From: Bryobacterales bacterium
GTDB lineage: Bacteria > Acidobacteriota > Terriglobia > Bryobacterales > UBA6623
DNA: 64,000 nt
Reading direction: 5' to 3'
Assembly (NCBI GenBank): GCA_022826925.1
Contig: JAJDTX010000150.1
Coordinates: forward strand, 80,392 to 144,391
The notes under the pieces were generated by a model. The model was not told where the DNA came from. It ran no database searches and saw only the letters and a list, made by a program, of their open reading frames with translations. This document shows positions 8,766-17,487 of this stretch, one piece after another. The translations under genes and the position numbers were made by a program. Numbering within the stretch: the stretch's first letter is position 1; every line of letters begins with the position of its first letter.

Positions 8766-10196
8766 ATGCCACAACCCTTTGCGGCATCCGCCCTCAGCAC
8801 GCGACGCCACTTCTTCGGCAAGAGCGCGTACGGTTTGGGCATCGCCGCCCTCGGCAGCCTGCTGGGAGAGGAGCTGCCGGACTCCGGGCTGCCCGGGCTG
8901 CCCCACTTTGCACCCAAGGCCAAGAGGGTGGTCTACCTGTTCCAGTCCGGCGCGCCGTCGCAGCTGGACATGTTCGACTACAAGCCGGGGCTCGAAGCGC
9001 TCAGCGGCCAGGACCTGCCCTCATCGGTGCGCCAGGGGCAGCGTCTGACCGCCATGACCGCCACGCAGTCGACGTTCCCAATCGCGCCCTCGATCTTCGA
9101 GTTCCGCCAGCGCGGGCAAACCGGCGCGTGGATGAGCGAGCTGGTGCCTCACACGGCCGAGATCGCCGACCGCCTGTGCATCGTCAAGTCCATGCACACG
9201 GAGGCGATCAACCACGATCCGGCCGTCACGTTCTTCCAAACCGGAGCGCAGCTGGCCGGCCGGCCCTCCATCGGCGCGTGGATCTCTTACGGACTCGGCA
9301 GCGCGAACCGCGACCTTCCCGGCTTCGTCGTGATGGTCTCTTCAGGCTCGGGCCGCAACGGGCAGCCGCTCTACGACCGGCTCTGGGGAAGCGGCTTCCT
9401 GCCGACCCGCTACCAAGGGGTCAAGTTCCGCTCGAACAGCGACCCGGTACTCTACCTGTCCGATCCCGAGGGCATCGACCGCGACGGCCGGCGGCGGTTC
9501 TTGGACGATCTGGGCCGGCTCAACCAGATCAAGTACGAGGACTTCGGGGACCCCGAGATACTCACGCGCATCTCGCAGTACGAGATGGCATTTCGCATGC
9601 AAGCATCGGTGCCGGAGCTGACCGATATCTCGTCCGAGCCCGAATCCACCTTCGAACTCTACGGTCCCGATTCGCGCACGCCCGGCACCTATGCGGCGAA
9701 CTGCCTGCTGGCGCGCCGGCTGTTGGAACGAGACGTGCGCTACGTGCAGCTGTTCCACCGCGGTTGGGACCAGCACACCGACCTGCCAGGGCAGATCCGG
9801 AGGCAGTGCAAGGACACGGACCAAGCCTCGGCGGCGCTGGTCAAGGACCTAGACCAGCGCGGCTTGCTCAAGGACACGCTGGTCGTCTGGGGCGGCGAAT
9901 TCGGCCGCACGGTGTATAGCCAGGGCAAGCTCACGTCCGACAACTACGGGCGCGACCACCACCCGCGCTGCTTTACCATGTGGCTCGCCGGGGCGGGCAT
10001 TCGACCGGGAGTGATTGGCGAAACCGACGACTTCAGCTACAACATTACCGAGGATCCCGTGCATGTGCATGACCTCCACGCGACCGTCCTGCACCTGCTA
10101 GGGATCGACCACGAGAAGCTTACGTTCAAGTACCAAGGGCGCAATTTCCGCTTGACCGACGTTCACGGCAGGCTCGTCCAAAAGGCGATGGCATAG
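8766..10196 (+). CDS. DUF1501 domain protein, Tat-exported
   Basis: A protein of 476 aa. A twin-arginine signal starts at [13 protein letters not shown] (about residue 11), followed by a hydrophobic helix. DUF1501 features follow: [38 protein letters not shown], a WGGEFGRT block, [18 protein letters not shown], and the C-terminal [21 protein letters not shown] with RLTDVHG. The fold is related to the sulfatase/alkaline phosphatase superfamily, but the nucleophile motif of sulfatases is absent. The biochemical role is unknown. In Planctomycetota and Acidobacteriota these genes pair with PSD1 genes, as in both DUF1501 loci here. The start was chosen at the ATG that directly precedes the Tat signal. 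Confidence 0.9.
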   Translation: MPQPFAASALSTRRHFFGKSAYGLGIAALGSLLGEELPDSGLPGLPHFAPKAKRVVYLFQSGAPSQLDMFDYKPGLEALSGQDLPSSVRQGQRLTAMTATQSTFPIAPSIFEFRQRGQTGAWMSELVPHTAEIADRLCIVKSMHTEAINHDPAVTFFQTGAQLAGRPSIGAWISYGLGSANRDLPGFVVMVSSGSGRNGQPLYDRLWGSGFLPTRYQGVKFRSNSDPVLYLSDPEGIDRDGRRRFLDDLGRLNQIKYEDFGDPEILTRISQYEMAFRMQASVPELTDISSEPESTFELYGPDSRTPGTYAANCLLARRLLERDVRYVQLFHRGWDQHTDLPGQIRRQCKDTDQASAALVKDLDQRGLLKDTLVVWGGEFGRTVYSQGKLTSDNYGRDHHPRCFTMWLAGAGIRPGVIGETDDFSYNITEDPVHVHDLHATVLHLLGIDHEKLTFKYQGRNFRLTDVHGRLVQKAMA

Positions 10197-10228
10197 CCGC
10201 GAGACTGCCCACCAGGTCCGCCCTTCCA

Positions 10229-10477
10229 TTGAAGCGCCCGATGCAACGCATCCTTGCCCTTTTCGCGATCGCCGTCTTTGCGGCCCTGCACCAAGATTTC
10301 TGGCTGTGGGACGACGCCGGGCTGGTCTTCGGGTTCCTGCCGTCCGGTCTGGCCTATCACGCGGCGTACTCGGTGGCCACTGCCGGAGTGTGGCTGTTGG
10401 TCGTGCGCTACGCCTGGCCCGCAGGGCTGGATGAGGCCGGCGATTCTCGACAGGGGACCGGGGAACGGGCGCAGTGA
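10229..10477 (+). CDS. DUF3311 small membrane protein
   Basis: A protein of 82 aa with two predicted membrane helices (about residues 5-20 and 45-63). It has the family signature HQDFWLWDD between them and a short hydrophilic tail. DUF3311 proteins are encoded next to sodium:solute symporters and are probably small partner subunits, by analogy to YhdT with PanF. The stop codon overlaps the GTG of the symporter by 4 nt (GTGA), which supports coupling. The start is either TTG 10229 or ATG 10241. Confidence 0.8.
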   Translation: MKRPMQRILALFAIAVFAALHQDFWLWDDAGLVFGFLPSGLAYHAAYSVATAGVWLLVVRYAWPAGLDEAGDSRQGTGERAQ

Positions 10478-12006
10478 CGCAATTCGGCATTATCTGCGCC
10501 TATCTCTGCGTCCTGATCGGCCTCGGCTTTCTGAGCAACCGCTCGTTCCGGGGAACGGCCCAGGACTTCTTCCTGGCAAGCCGCACCATCGGCCCGACCC
10601 TGCTGCTGCTCTCCGTCTTCGGCACGGCCATGACGGCCTTTTCGCTCGTGGGCAGCACCGGCGAGGCCTATCGCAGCGGCATCGGAGTGTACGGGCTGAT
10701 GGCGTCTTCATCCGGCATCGTCCATACGGCCGTGTTCTACTTCGCGGGCCTGCGGCTGTGGTCCTTCGGCGCCCGCCACGGCTATATGACCCAGATCCAG
10801 TTCTTTCGCGACAGGTTCGAAAGCCGCGCGCTCGGGCTGCTGCTGTTCCCTGTCTTGGTCGGCTTGGTCATCCCGTACGTGCTGATCGGACTGCTCGGCG
10901 CCGGGAGCCTGGTGCAAGCGCTGACGCCGGGCGCATTCCCGCAGCTGTTCGCATCCACCGGGGGGGCCGTGCCGCCATGGCTGACCGGGCTGGGGATCGC
11001 GGGCGTGGTGCTGTTGTACGTGTTCGTCGGAGGGCTGCGCGGGGCTGCTTGGGCCAACGCGCTCCAAGCGGGTGTGTTCATCGTGACCGGGATCGCAACG
11101 TTTGTTGTGATCGCGCCCAAGCTGGGCGGGGTTGCAGCTGCGACCGAGGCTGTGCTGGCAGTTCATCCCGACAAGCTCACCCGGACAGAGAACTTCGGAC
11201 AGCTGCACTTCTTCAGCTACTGCTTCATACCGCTGTCGATCGGGATGTTCCCCCACGTCTACCAGCACTGGCTGACAGCAAAGTCGGCCAAGTCGTTCAA
11301 GCCCCTGCTGGTGCTGCACCCGGTCTGCACGATGCTGGTCTGGCTGCCGTGCGTCCTGATCGGCGTCTGGGCCACGGCGGCGGTGCTACCCGACGGCAGC
11401 TCGGTCATCGCTCCGGACTCGCCCGTCAACAGCGAGCTGGGCGCCATGGTGGGCGCTCTCACCACCCCGGTTCTGGGCGGCCTGCTCGGAGCGGGCATCC
11501 TGGCGGCCGTGATGTCCTCGCTCGACTCGCAGTTCCTTGCGATCGGCTCGATGGTCACGAACGATATCGCGGTCGACCTGCTCGGCAAGGGACGCCTCGA
11601 CGACCGCGCCAAGGTCCGGCTGGGCCGATTGGTCGTGATCGGCATCGCCGCGGCAGCGTACTTGTGTTCTCTGGCCGAGCCGCGCAGCGTCTTCACGCTC
11701 GGCGTCTGGTGCTTCAGCGGTTACTCGGCCCTGTTCCCGGTGGCGGTGGCCGCGATCTACTGGCGCCGGGCCACAGCCGCCGGAGCAATAGCGGCGGTGC
11801 TCGCAACAGTCGCCGTCGGCTGGGCATTCTTCCACGCCGGCGGCTACGGCGGCGATCCCGGGTACCTCTTCATGGGCATGCTGCCGGTTGTGCCGATGGT
11901 GGCGGCCTCGACAGTTGCGCTGGTGGGAGTCTCCCTTGCGACGGCCCCGCCGTCGGAGAGAACGCTGGCCAAGTTCTTCCGCTCGCCGGAGTCCCGCCAA
12001 GCCTAA
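10474..12006 (+). CDS. Sodium:solute symporter (SSS family)
   Basis: A protein of 510 aa with about 13 hydrophobic helices, at the usual length for SSS/SLC5 transporters. It begins in the periplasm-facing helix TQFGIICAYLCVLIGLGFLSNRSF and contains the family features FFLASRTIGPTLLLLSVFGTAMTAFSLVG (helix 2, Na+ site) and GILAAVMSSLDSQFLAIGSMVTNDI (the helix 8 SSxDS sodium-binding signature). The substrate is unknown; likely candidates are sugars, carboxylates or pantothenate-like compounds. It is co-translated with the DUF3311 protein and lies downstream of the PSD1-cupin-DUF1501 group, so it may import a product of that system. GTG start. Confidence 0.9.
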   Translation: MTQFGIICAYLCVLIGLGFLSNRSFRGTAQDFFLASRTIGPTLLLLSVFGTAMTAFSLVGSTGEAYRSGIGVYGLMASSSGIVHTAVFYFAGLRLWSFGARHGYMTQIQFFRDRFESRALGLLLFPVLVGLVIPYVLIGLLGAGSLVQALTPGAFPQLFASTGGAVPPWLTGLGIAGVVLLYVFVGGLRGAAWANALQAGVFIVTGIATFVVIAPKLGGVAAATEAVLAVHPDKLTRTENFGQLHFFSYCFIPLSIGMFPHVYQHWLTAKSAKSFKPLLVLHPVCTMLVWLPCVLIGVWATAAVLPDGSSVIAPDSPVNSELGAMVGALTTPVLGGLLGAGILAAVMSSLDSQFLAIGSMVTNDIAVDLLGKGRLDDRAKVRLGRLVVIGIAAAAYLCSLAEPRSVFTLGVWCFSGYSALFPVAVAAIYWRRATAAGAIAAVLATVAVGWAFFHAGGYGGDPGYLFMGMLPVVPMVAASTVALVGVSLATAPPSERTLAKFFRSPESRQA

Positions 12007-12061
12007 GGCGCGCCGCGCCGGTGCGGCTGAGGCCGGAAGAAGCCTTGCGAGCCAAGCGGGC

Positions 12062-12067
12062 TAGACT
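12062..12067 (+). promoter_or_regulatory. -10-like TAGACT upstream of glycosyltransferase
   Basis: The hexamer lies 53 nt before the GTG at 12121. The same TAGACT recurs before leuC, lspA, the small cytochrome c gene and a sulfatase gene in this window. Confidence 0.35.
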
Positions 12068-12120
12068 GGACTGCAAGCGCCGGTCGGGTCCGGCGTCTGC
12101 GCCACCGGGCTCTGATTGCC

Positions 12121-13380
12121 GTGAGGATCACCTACATCACTGCCGGCGCGGCCGGCACGATCTGCGGCAACTGCTTGCGGGACAACGCTCTCGCCGCGGC
12201 CCTGCAGAAGGTTGGCCACGATGTCGTGCTGCTGCCAGCCTACACGCCACTGCTGACCGACGAAGAAGATGTCAGCGAGCCGCGCGTGGTGTTGAGCGGG
12301 GTCAACCTCTACCTCCAGAGCAAGCTGAAGCTGGCCCGCTCGATCGGCCTGCTCGACCCTCTCCTCGACCACCCCCGCCTGCTGCGGTGGGCATCGAGTT
12401 TCGCAGTGGAGACGAATCCCGCACAGCTGGGAGAAATGACGCGGGACACGTTCCTAGGCGATCAGGGGCCGTACCGACGGGAAATCCGCAAGCTCCTTGG
12501 GGTGCTGCGGGACTTGCAGCCCGACGTCATCCACTTGACCAACTCCATGCTGGCCTCGGTGGTGGCTCCAATCAAGCGCCATCTGGGCGTGCCCGTCGTT
12601 TGCTCCCTGCAAGGAGAGGCCGACTTTCTGGCGGGCTTGCCGGAGCCGAGCCGGAGCGAATGCTACAACCTGCTGCGCGAACACGCGGCCCAAGTGGACA
12701 GCTGGATCGCCCCATGCCGCGACCAGATCGAAGCCATGCGCGCCGCTCTCGGCGTGTCAGCCGAACAGTTCGAGACCATCCTGCCGGGCATTTCGACGGA
12801 CGGCTTCCGGCGGGCACGAGCCCGCGGGGAGAATCGCTTCGTCATCGGCTTCCTCGCCCGCATTTCCGAAGAGAAGGGGCTGAGCGTGCTGGCCCGCGCC
12901 GTCGACCGCTTGCGCAAGCGGCATCCCGAACGGACAATCGAGCTTCGCGTAGCGGGCTGGCGAGCCGGCACCAAGCAAGCCTACATCGATGAACTGCGCG
13001 GGCGGTACGGCTTCGACGACCTTGGGTACTTGGAGCGCGATGAGAAGATCGCGTTCCTAGAGGGACTGGACGCGTTTTCCGTGCCGACGACCTACAGGGC
13101 GTCGAAGGGCCTCTACGTCTTGGAGGCCCTTGCGGCCGGGGTCCCCGTCGTGCAACCGCGCATCGGCGTGTTTCCGGAATTGCTCGACATGACAGGCGGC
13201 GGGCTGTCCTGCGCGCCGGATGACAGCGAGGATCTAGCCGCCAAGCTGGAAACACTGATGACGGACGCCGCGTCCGCGAGGCAATTGGGGCATATGGGCC
13301 GCGACAAGCTGCACGCCCACGGCACGGCAGAGCGCATGGCGGGACAAACCCTGGCGGTATACGAGCAGCTGCTGGGCTGA
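12121..13380 (+). CDS. Glycosyltransferase family 4 (GT-B fold)
   Basis: A protein of 419 aa without a signal peptide. The N-terminal GT4 domain starts YITAGAAGTICGNCLRDNALAAALQ (G-rich acceptor loop) and continues with DVVLLPAYTP. The C-terminal donor domain starts at about 240 with FVIGFLARISEEKGL, and the E-x7-E-like region is KGLYVLEALAAGVPVVQPRIGVFPELL. The family transfers a sugar from a nucleotide sugar to a glycan, lipid or small molecule; donor and acceptor are not evident. It is flanked by the symporter gene (114 nt upstream) and the convergent HAD gene (6 nt downstream). GTG start chosen because homology begins immediately. Confidence 0.88.
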   Translation: MRITYITAGAAGTICGNCLRDNALAAALQKVGHDVVLLPAYTPLLTDEEDVSEPRVVLSGVNLYLQSKLKLARSIGLLDPLLDHPRLLRWASSFAVETNPAQLGEMTRDTFLGDQGPYRREIRKLLGVLRDLQPDVIHLTNSMLASVVAPIKRHLGVPVVCSLQGEADFLAGLPEPSRSECYNLLREHAAQVDSWIAPCRDQIEAMRAALGVSAEQFETILPGISTDGFRRARARGENRFVIGFLARISEEKGLSVLARAVDRLRKRHPERTIELRVAGWRAGTKQAYIDELRGRYGFDDLGYLERDEKIAFLEGLDAFSVPTTYRASKGLYVLEALAAGVPVVQPRIGVFPELLDMTGGGLSCAPDDSEDLAAKLETLMTDAASARQLGHMGRDKLHAHGTAERMAGQTLAVYEQLLG

Positions 13381-13386
13381 GGCGGC

Positions 13387-14076
13387 CTAGAACAGCGCCG
13401 TCAGATCGGCAAAGCGCTCCACCGTGCGGAAGCGCTCGTGGGACTCCGGCACGGCCTGGATCTCGAGCGACCAGGTGCTCGGATTCGGCACCAACACCGC
13501 TCCCAGCCCGGCTTCGAGGGCCGGATTGATATCGGACTTGGGGCTGTTGCCGATCATCCACGTGGTCGCCGGATCAGCGCCGATCTGGCTGACCAGGGTC
13601 CGATAGCACTCGACATCCTTCTCGGGCACAGTCGCGACGGGCTTGAAGAAACCCGCAAGGCCCGATCGTTCCAGCTTGGCGTGCTGCTCTTCAGGGTCTC
13701 CCTTGGTCAGCAAGGCCAGACGGTACCGCTGGCGAAGTTCCGCGAGTGTCTTGACCACGCCGGGCAGCAGTTCGATCTCGCCGCCGGTGATCCTGTCTGT
13801 CATTCCGACGATTCGGCGGCGCTGCTCTTCGGTGGCCGGTCGGCCTCGCAGCGTTTCGAAGCACTCCACCAAGTTGCGGGCGAAGTTCTTCGTGCCGTAG
13901 CCGTGGAGCTTGATGTTGCGGCTCTCGATCTCATCGAGCCGCTGACGCACCGCGACCGGGGAGAGGCGCGGGTGGTCCATGTAGCGAATGAACTCCGAGA
14001 TCGCGTGCTCGAAGTAGATGTTGTTCTCCCACAGGGTGTCGTCGGCGTCGCAGATGAGCCAGGGAACGCTCGCCAT
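13387..14076 (-). CDS. HAD-family hydrolase
   Basis: A protein of 229 aa. Motif I is DADDTLWEN (nucleophile Asp and acid/base Asp near residues 9 and 11), motif II is LLTKGD (about 125), and motif IV is GNSPKSDINPAL (about 178). A helical cap (FIRYMDHPRL to DRITGG) lies between motifs I and II, as in subfamily IA phosphatases. The function is dephosphorylation of a small metabolite or a nucleotide; the substrate is unknown. The frame is open far upstream through the HNH gene, but homology begins at the ATG 14076; ATG 14094 is an alternative. It is convergent with the glycosyltransferase gene. Confidence 0.88.
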   Translation of the reverse strand: MASVPWLICDADDTLWENNIYFEHAISEFIRYMDHPRLSPVAVRQRLDEIESRNIKLHGYGTKNFARNLVECFETLRGRPATEEQRRRIVGMTDRITGGEIELLPGVVKTLAELRQRYRLALLTKGDPEEQHAKLERSGLAGFFKPVATVPEKDVECYRTLVSQIGADPATTWMIGNSPKSDINPALEAGLGAVLVPNPSTWSLEIQAVPESHERFRTVERFADLTALF

Positions 14077-14225
14077 CGAACCAGTATCCAACATGCGTCG
14101 GATCGGCCGGCACGGGTGGCTCGCAGCGCCGAGGACAGCGCGGGCCGCAAGCTCGGGGGCAGGGCGAGACCTGGCGTGATTGCGCGCGGCGCGGCGTCGT
14201 GTCAAGGCCGCGATCCGGGTCGGGG

Positions 14226-14765
14226 CTAGTAGAACAGGTACTTGCGCCAGTTCTCTTGGTGGTTGCCCATCTGCCGCATGAGGCTGCGGCTGGTGTGCAA
14301 GTTGAACGGCTTCGGCTGCCGCTGCAGCCTCATCTGCGCCTCGACCGGCAAGCGGTCCCCCTTGCGGTTGTTGCAGCGCAAGCAACAGGCGACCAAGTTC
14401 TCCCACGTGTTGTTGCCCCCGCGCGACCGCGGGACCACGTGATCCAACGTAAGGTCGCCCGCGCCGAACTGCTTGTTGCAGTACTGGCAGGTGTACTGGT
14501 CTCGGATCAAGATGTTCTTGCGCGAGATCGCGCGCATCTGGCGGGGGATGCGGCGGTACTCCAACAGGCGGATCACGGAGGGTACGGCCAGGCTCTGGGA
14601 CGGAGAATGCACGCGGCCCTCGCCAGCTTCCTCCGTCGACGCCATCCCCTTGACTAGCAGGATCAGGGCGCGCCGCACAGCGCAGACGTGGATCGGCTCG
14701 TAGCTGGCGTTCAAGACCAGCACGGGGCGTCGCAGAGCGTTGACTCTGAAGGACTCGTGCGTCAC
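14226..14765 (-). CDS. HNH endonuclease
   Basis: A protein of 179 aa. The N-terminal half (RRPVLVLNASYEPIHVCAVRRA) is typical of the stand-alone HNH family found widely in bacterial chromosomes. The zinc-binding and catalytic part runs from CQYCNKQF through LTLDHVVPRSRGG to ENLVACCLRCNNRKGD, which includes the His of motif 1, the Asn and the Cys pairs. Members are often chromosomal singletons with uncertain roles in DNA repair or recombination, not restriction enzymes. GTG 14765 is used because family homology starts there; a purine-rich GGGGG stretch precedes it. It lies between DksA-like and HAD genes on the same strand. Confidence 0.85.
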   Translation of the reverse strand: MTHESFRVNALRRPVLVLNASYEPIHVCAVRRALILLVKGMASTEEAGEGRVHSPSQSLAVPSVIRLLEYRRIPRQMRAISRKNILIRDQYTCQYCNKQFGAGDLTLDHVVPRSRGGNNTWENLVACCLRCNNRKGDRLPVEAQMRLQRQPKPFNLHTSRSLMRQMGNHQENWRKYLFY

Positions 14766-14782
14766 CCCACACCCCCTGGCCG

Positions 14783-14805
14783 ATCGGTTCGCGCTAGCAA
14801 CCGAT
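14783..14805. promoter_or_regulatory. Inverted repeat upstream of the HNH gene
   Basis: ATCGGTT (14783-14789) and AACCGAT (14799-14805) are exact reverse complements separated by 9 nt. They start 18 nt upstream of the GTG. This could be a leader hairpin or an operator; nothing further supports either. Confidence 0.3.
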
Positions 14806-14854
14806 GCAGGCCGCCGCCGGGCACCCCCGCGGGCCCGGGCGCAACGGGGCACGG

Positions 14855-14872
14855 TGCGGCGTGCACGCCGCA
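14855..14872. terminator. 18-bp GC palindrome downstream of dksA-like gene
   Basis: TGCGGCGTG followed by CACGCCGCA forms a perfect 18-bp palindrome 54 nt past the DksA-like stop codon, between that gene and the HNH gene. A strong RNA stem is possible; no T-run follows. Confidence 0.3.
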
Positions 14873-14926
14873 TCCGCGCCGCCTGTGCGGCCAGATTGAT
14901 CGATTAGCCCTTGGACTGGAGAAATC

Positions 14927-15295
14927 TCACCTCTCGCCGGATGACCCGATTTCGCTCTCAACCTCTTGCTGGCAATCTCGGCAATAGCGGGTCCAAGGCA
15001 CGGCTTCGAGCCGCTTGAGGCTGACTGTCCGCCCGCATTCTTCACAAATACCAAATTCTCCGGTGTCAAGTCGGACTAGGGCGTCTTTAACCAATATCAG
15101 TTGCTCGCGCAAGCTGTATCCTTGAGCGCTGAGGAAGTCCCGGTTCGATGCCGCTGCCGCTTCCTCGCCTTCGTCGCCGCCGACCGTCTCGCCTATGGCA
15201 CGGCTCGCGTCCGCGGTCTTGGCCAGCGTCGCGGTGAGTTGCTCGTGTTTCAACTCGAGAACTTTCCGAAGTCCTGCAAGTCGCTTGGGGTGCAT
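14927..15295 (-). CDS. DksA/TraR-family C4 zinc-finger protein
   Basis: A protein of 122 aa. An N-terminal helical hairpin ([30 protein letters not shown]) is followed by the zinc-finger pair CEECG and CRDC near residues 87-111. Proteins of this family insert a coiled coil into the RNA polymerase secondary channel and modulate the stringent response together with ppGpp. The DxxDA tip motif of classical DksA is not evident; the sequence reads DEGEEAA, so it may be a TraR/YbiI-like relative. It is transcribed divergently from leuC with 166 nt between starts. ATG 15295 is the only good start. Confidence 0.82.
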   Translation of the reverse strand: MHPKRLAGLRKVLELKHEQLTATLAKTADASRAIGETVGGDEGEEAAAASNRDFLSAQGYSLREQLILVKDALVRLDTGEFGICEECGRTVSLKRLEAVPWTRYCRDCQQEVESEIGSSGER

Positions 15296-15448
15296 GATCG
15301 CTGGGACTTGGTCGCAGCGGCCGGACAGTCGGCCGCTTGCGAGCGCTGTCGGTTCCGTAATTCTATTGGCGCCCCGATACGCTGTCAAGATGTCCCGCGC
15401 GCCCATCCAAGACGCCCCGGAGCCGGCGGCGCCCGCCCCCGCCTGGGC

Positions 15449-15454
15449 TAGACT
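15449..15454 (+). promoter_or_regulatory. -10-like TAGACT of leuC, 7 nt before start codon
   Basis: TAGACT ends 7 nt before the leuC GTG at 15462, so transcription would begin at or within a base of the start codon. This is the geometry of a leaderless mRNA. No Shine-Dalgarno is visible. Confidence 0.5.
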
Positions 15455-15461
15455 AGAGCTT

Positions 15462-16850
15462 GTGAGAAAGCCGCGCACCCTATACGAAAAGGTCTGGGAT
15501 TCCCACGTCGTCACCCACGAGCCGGGAGCGCCAGCCGTGCTCTACATCGACCTGCACCTCGTGCACGAGGTGACCTCGCCGCAGGCCTTCCAGGGCCTGC
15601 GCGACCGAGGAATCAAGGTCCGCCGCCCCGATCGCACGCAGGCGACGATGGACCACAGCATCCCCACGCAGAACCAAGCCCTGCCGATCGTGGATCCGAT
15701 CGCGGCCAAGCAGGTGCAGCAGCTGCGCATCAACTGCCGCGAATTCGACATCCCGCTAGCCGACCTCGGGGACGAGTCGCAGGGGATCGTCCACGTGATC
15801 GGGCCGGAACTGGGCCTGACCCGGCCGGGCATCACGGTGGTCTGCGGGGACAGCCATACTTCCACCCACGGCGCGTTCGGCGCTCTCGCCTTCGGCATCG
15901 GCACCACGGAGGTCGAGCATGTGCTCGCCACGCAGTGCTTGCTGCAGCGCCGCTCCAAGACTTGCGAAGTGCGCTTCGCCGGACGCGTCGCGGACGGTGT
16001 CGTGGCCAAGGACCTCATTCTGGCGCTGATTGCGGAGATCGGCATCGGCGGGGGTACCGGCCAGGTGCTGGAATACACCGGCGAGGCGATCCGCTCGCTC
16101 TCGATGGAAGGCCGCATGACGGTGTGCAACATGTCGATCGAGGGCGGCGCCCGGGCCGGCATGGTCGCCCCGGACGATACGACGTACGAGTTTCTTGCCG
16201 ACAAGCCGACCGTCCCCAAGGGGGCCGAGTGGGACGCCGCAGTGGCGCGCTGGCGGAGCCTTCCCTCGGACGAGGGGGCCGTCTACGACCGCACCGTCGA
16301 GATCGACGCCGCCGGCCTCGAGCCGATGATCACGTGGGGCACCAATCCCGGGATGGGGGTGCGCGTGAGCCAGCCGGTGCCCGAGCCGAACGGCAACCCG
16401 AGCGTCCGCAAGGCCCTCGACTATATGCGCTTGGAGCCGGGCAAGCCTCTGATCGGACAGCCCGTCGATGTCGTGTTCATCGGCAGCTGCACCAACTCGC
16501 GCATCACTGATCTGCGCCAGGCCGCGAGCCTGCTGCAGGGGCGCAAGGTCGACCCGCGGGTCCGCATGATGGTCGTGCCCGGCTCGGAAAGGGTCCGAGC
16601 GCAGGCTGAAGCCGAGGGCCTTGCGGAGATCTTCCGCGCCGCCGGGGCGGACTGGCGCCAGGCCGGCTGCAGCATGTGCATCGCCATGAACGGCGACCAG
16701 CTCGACAGCGGCCAGTACTGCGTCTCGACCAGCAACCGCAATTTCGAAGGTCGGCAGGGCAAGGGCGGGCGGACTTTCCTAGCCAGCCCGCTGACCGCCG
16801 CCGCCGCGGCTGTCGAGGGCTCGGTTGCCGACCCCCGACGCTACCTCTAG
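15462..16850 (+). CDS. leuC: 3-isopropylmalate dehydratase large subunit
   Basis: A protein of 462 aa, the normal length for LeuC. It catalyses isomerisation of 2- to 3-isopropylmalate in leucine synthesis together with LeuD. Signatures are [60 protein letters not shown] (first 4Fe-4S Cys) and GCSMCIAMN (other two Cys). The frame stays open to 15195, but homology starts at the GTG 15462. leuD begins 18 nt downstream. leuA and leuB are not in the window. Confidence 0.96.
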   Translation: MRKPRTLYEKVWDSHVVTHEPGAPAVLYIDLHLVHEVTSPQAFQGLRDRGIKVRRPDRTQATMDHSIPTQNQALPIVDPIAAKQVQQLRINCREFDIPLADLGDESQGIVHVIGPELGLTRPGITVVCGDSHTSTHGAFGALAFGIGTTEVEHVLATQCLLQRRSKTCEVRFAGRVADGVVAKDLILALIAEIGIGGGTGQVLEYTGEAIRSLSMEGRMTVCNMSIEGGARAGMVAPDDTTYEFLADKPTVPKGAEWDAAVARWRSLPSDEGAVYDRTVEIDAAGLEPMITWGTNPGMGVRVSQPVPEPNGNPSVRKALDYMRLEPGKPLIGQPVDVVFIGSCTNSRITDLRQAASLLQGRKVDPRVRMMVVPGSERVRAQAEAEGLAEIFRAAGADWRQAGCSMCIAMNGDQLDSGQYCVSTSNRNFEGRQGKGGRTFLASPLTAAAAAVEGSVADPRRYL

Positions 16851-16868
16851 CACATCCGGAGAGAACCC

Positions 16869-17477
16869 ATGCAACCCGTCACCAGCTTCAGCGGCAAGGT
16901 CGTCCCGCTGCCGATCACCGACGTTGACACCGATCAGATCATCCCGGCTCGCTTCCTGAAAACTATCGAGAAGCTGGGGCTTGGCGAGAACCTGTTCAAC
17001 GACTGGCGCTACCTGCCCGATGGAGGGCCCAATCCCGAGTTCGTGCTCAACCAGCCGCGAGCGGCCGGCGGCACGATCCTGCTAGCGGGCGACAACTTCG
17101 GCTGCGGCAGTTCCCGCGAGCATGCGCCCTGGGCCCTGCTGGGCTTCGGCTTTCGGGCGGTCATCAGCACGTCCTTCGCGGACATCTTCCGCAACAATTG
17201 CCTAAAGAACGGCCTGCTTCCGGTCGCTGTCGACGTGGCCACGCTGGCCGAGCTCTTCGAGGCCGCCAGTTCCGACGAAGGGCTGGAGCTGACAGTGGAT
17301 CTGGCCAGCCAAACACTGACCTTGCCCAGTGGCAGGGGCGTCTCGTTTCCCATCGACGATTTCTCGAAGCAGTGCCTGCTCGAAGGGGGCGACCAGCTGA
17401 GCTACATCCAGCAGCGCATGCCGGCGATCACCGCGTACGAGTCGCAGTCTGCCGAGGCGCTCAACACCCTGGCCTGA
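16869..17477 (+). CDS. leuD: 3-isopropylmalate dehydratase small subunit
   Basis: A protein of 202 aa, the usual length. It is the swivelling subunit that completes the LeuCD active site. Landmarks are TDQIIPARFLKTI, FGCGSSREHAPWALLGFGFRAVI (substrate loop) and FADIFRNNCLKNGLLPV. A GGAGAG ribosome binding site precedes the ATG. It directly follows leuC and its 3' end is 10 nt from the convergent lgt gene. Confidence 0.96.
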   Translation: MQPVTSFSGKVVPLPITDVDTDQIIPARFLKTIEKLGLGENLFNDWRYLPDGGPNPEFVLNQPRAAGGTILLAGDNFGCGSSREHAPWALLGFGFRAVISTSFADIFRNNCLKNGLLPVAVDVATLAELFEAASSDEGLELTVDLASQTLTLPSGRGVSFPIDDFSKQCLLEGGDQLSYIQQRMPAITAYESQSAEALNTLA

Positions 17478-17487
17478 TGCGCCGGGC

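Noticed and set aside
10254..12992. A 912-codon plus-strand open frame across the symporter and glycosyltransferase genes
   Set aside because: It is Arg/Pro/Gly-rich without any domain and lies in another frame of two clearly recognised genes; high GC makes such frames common.
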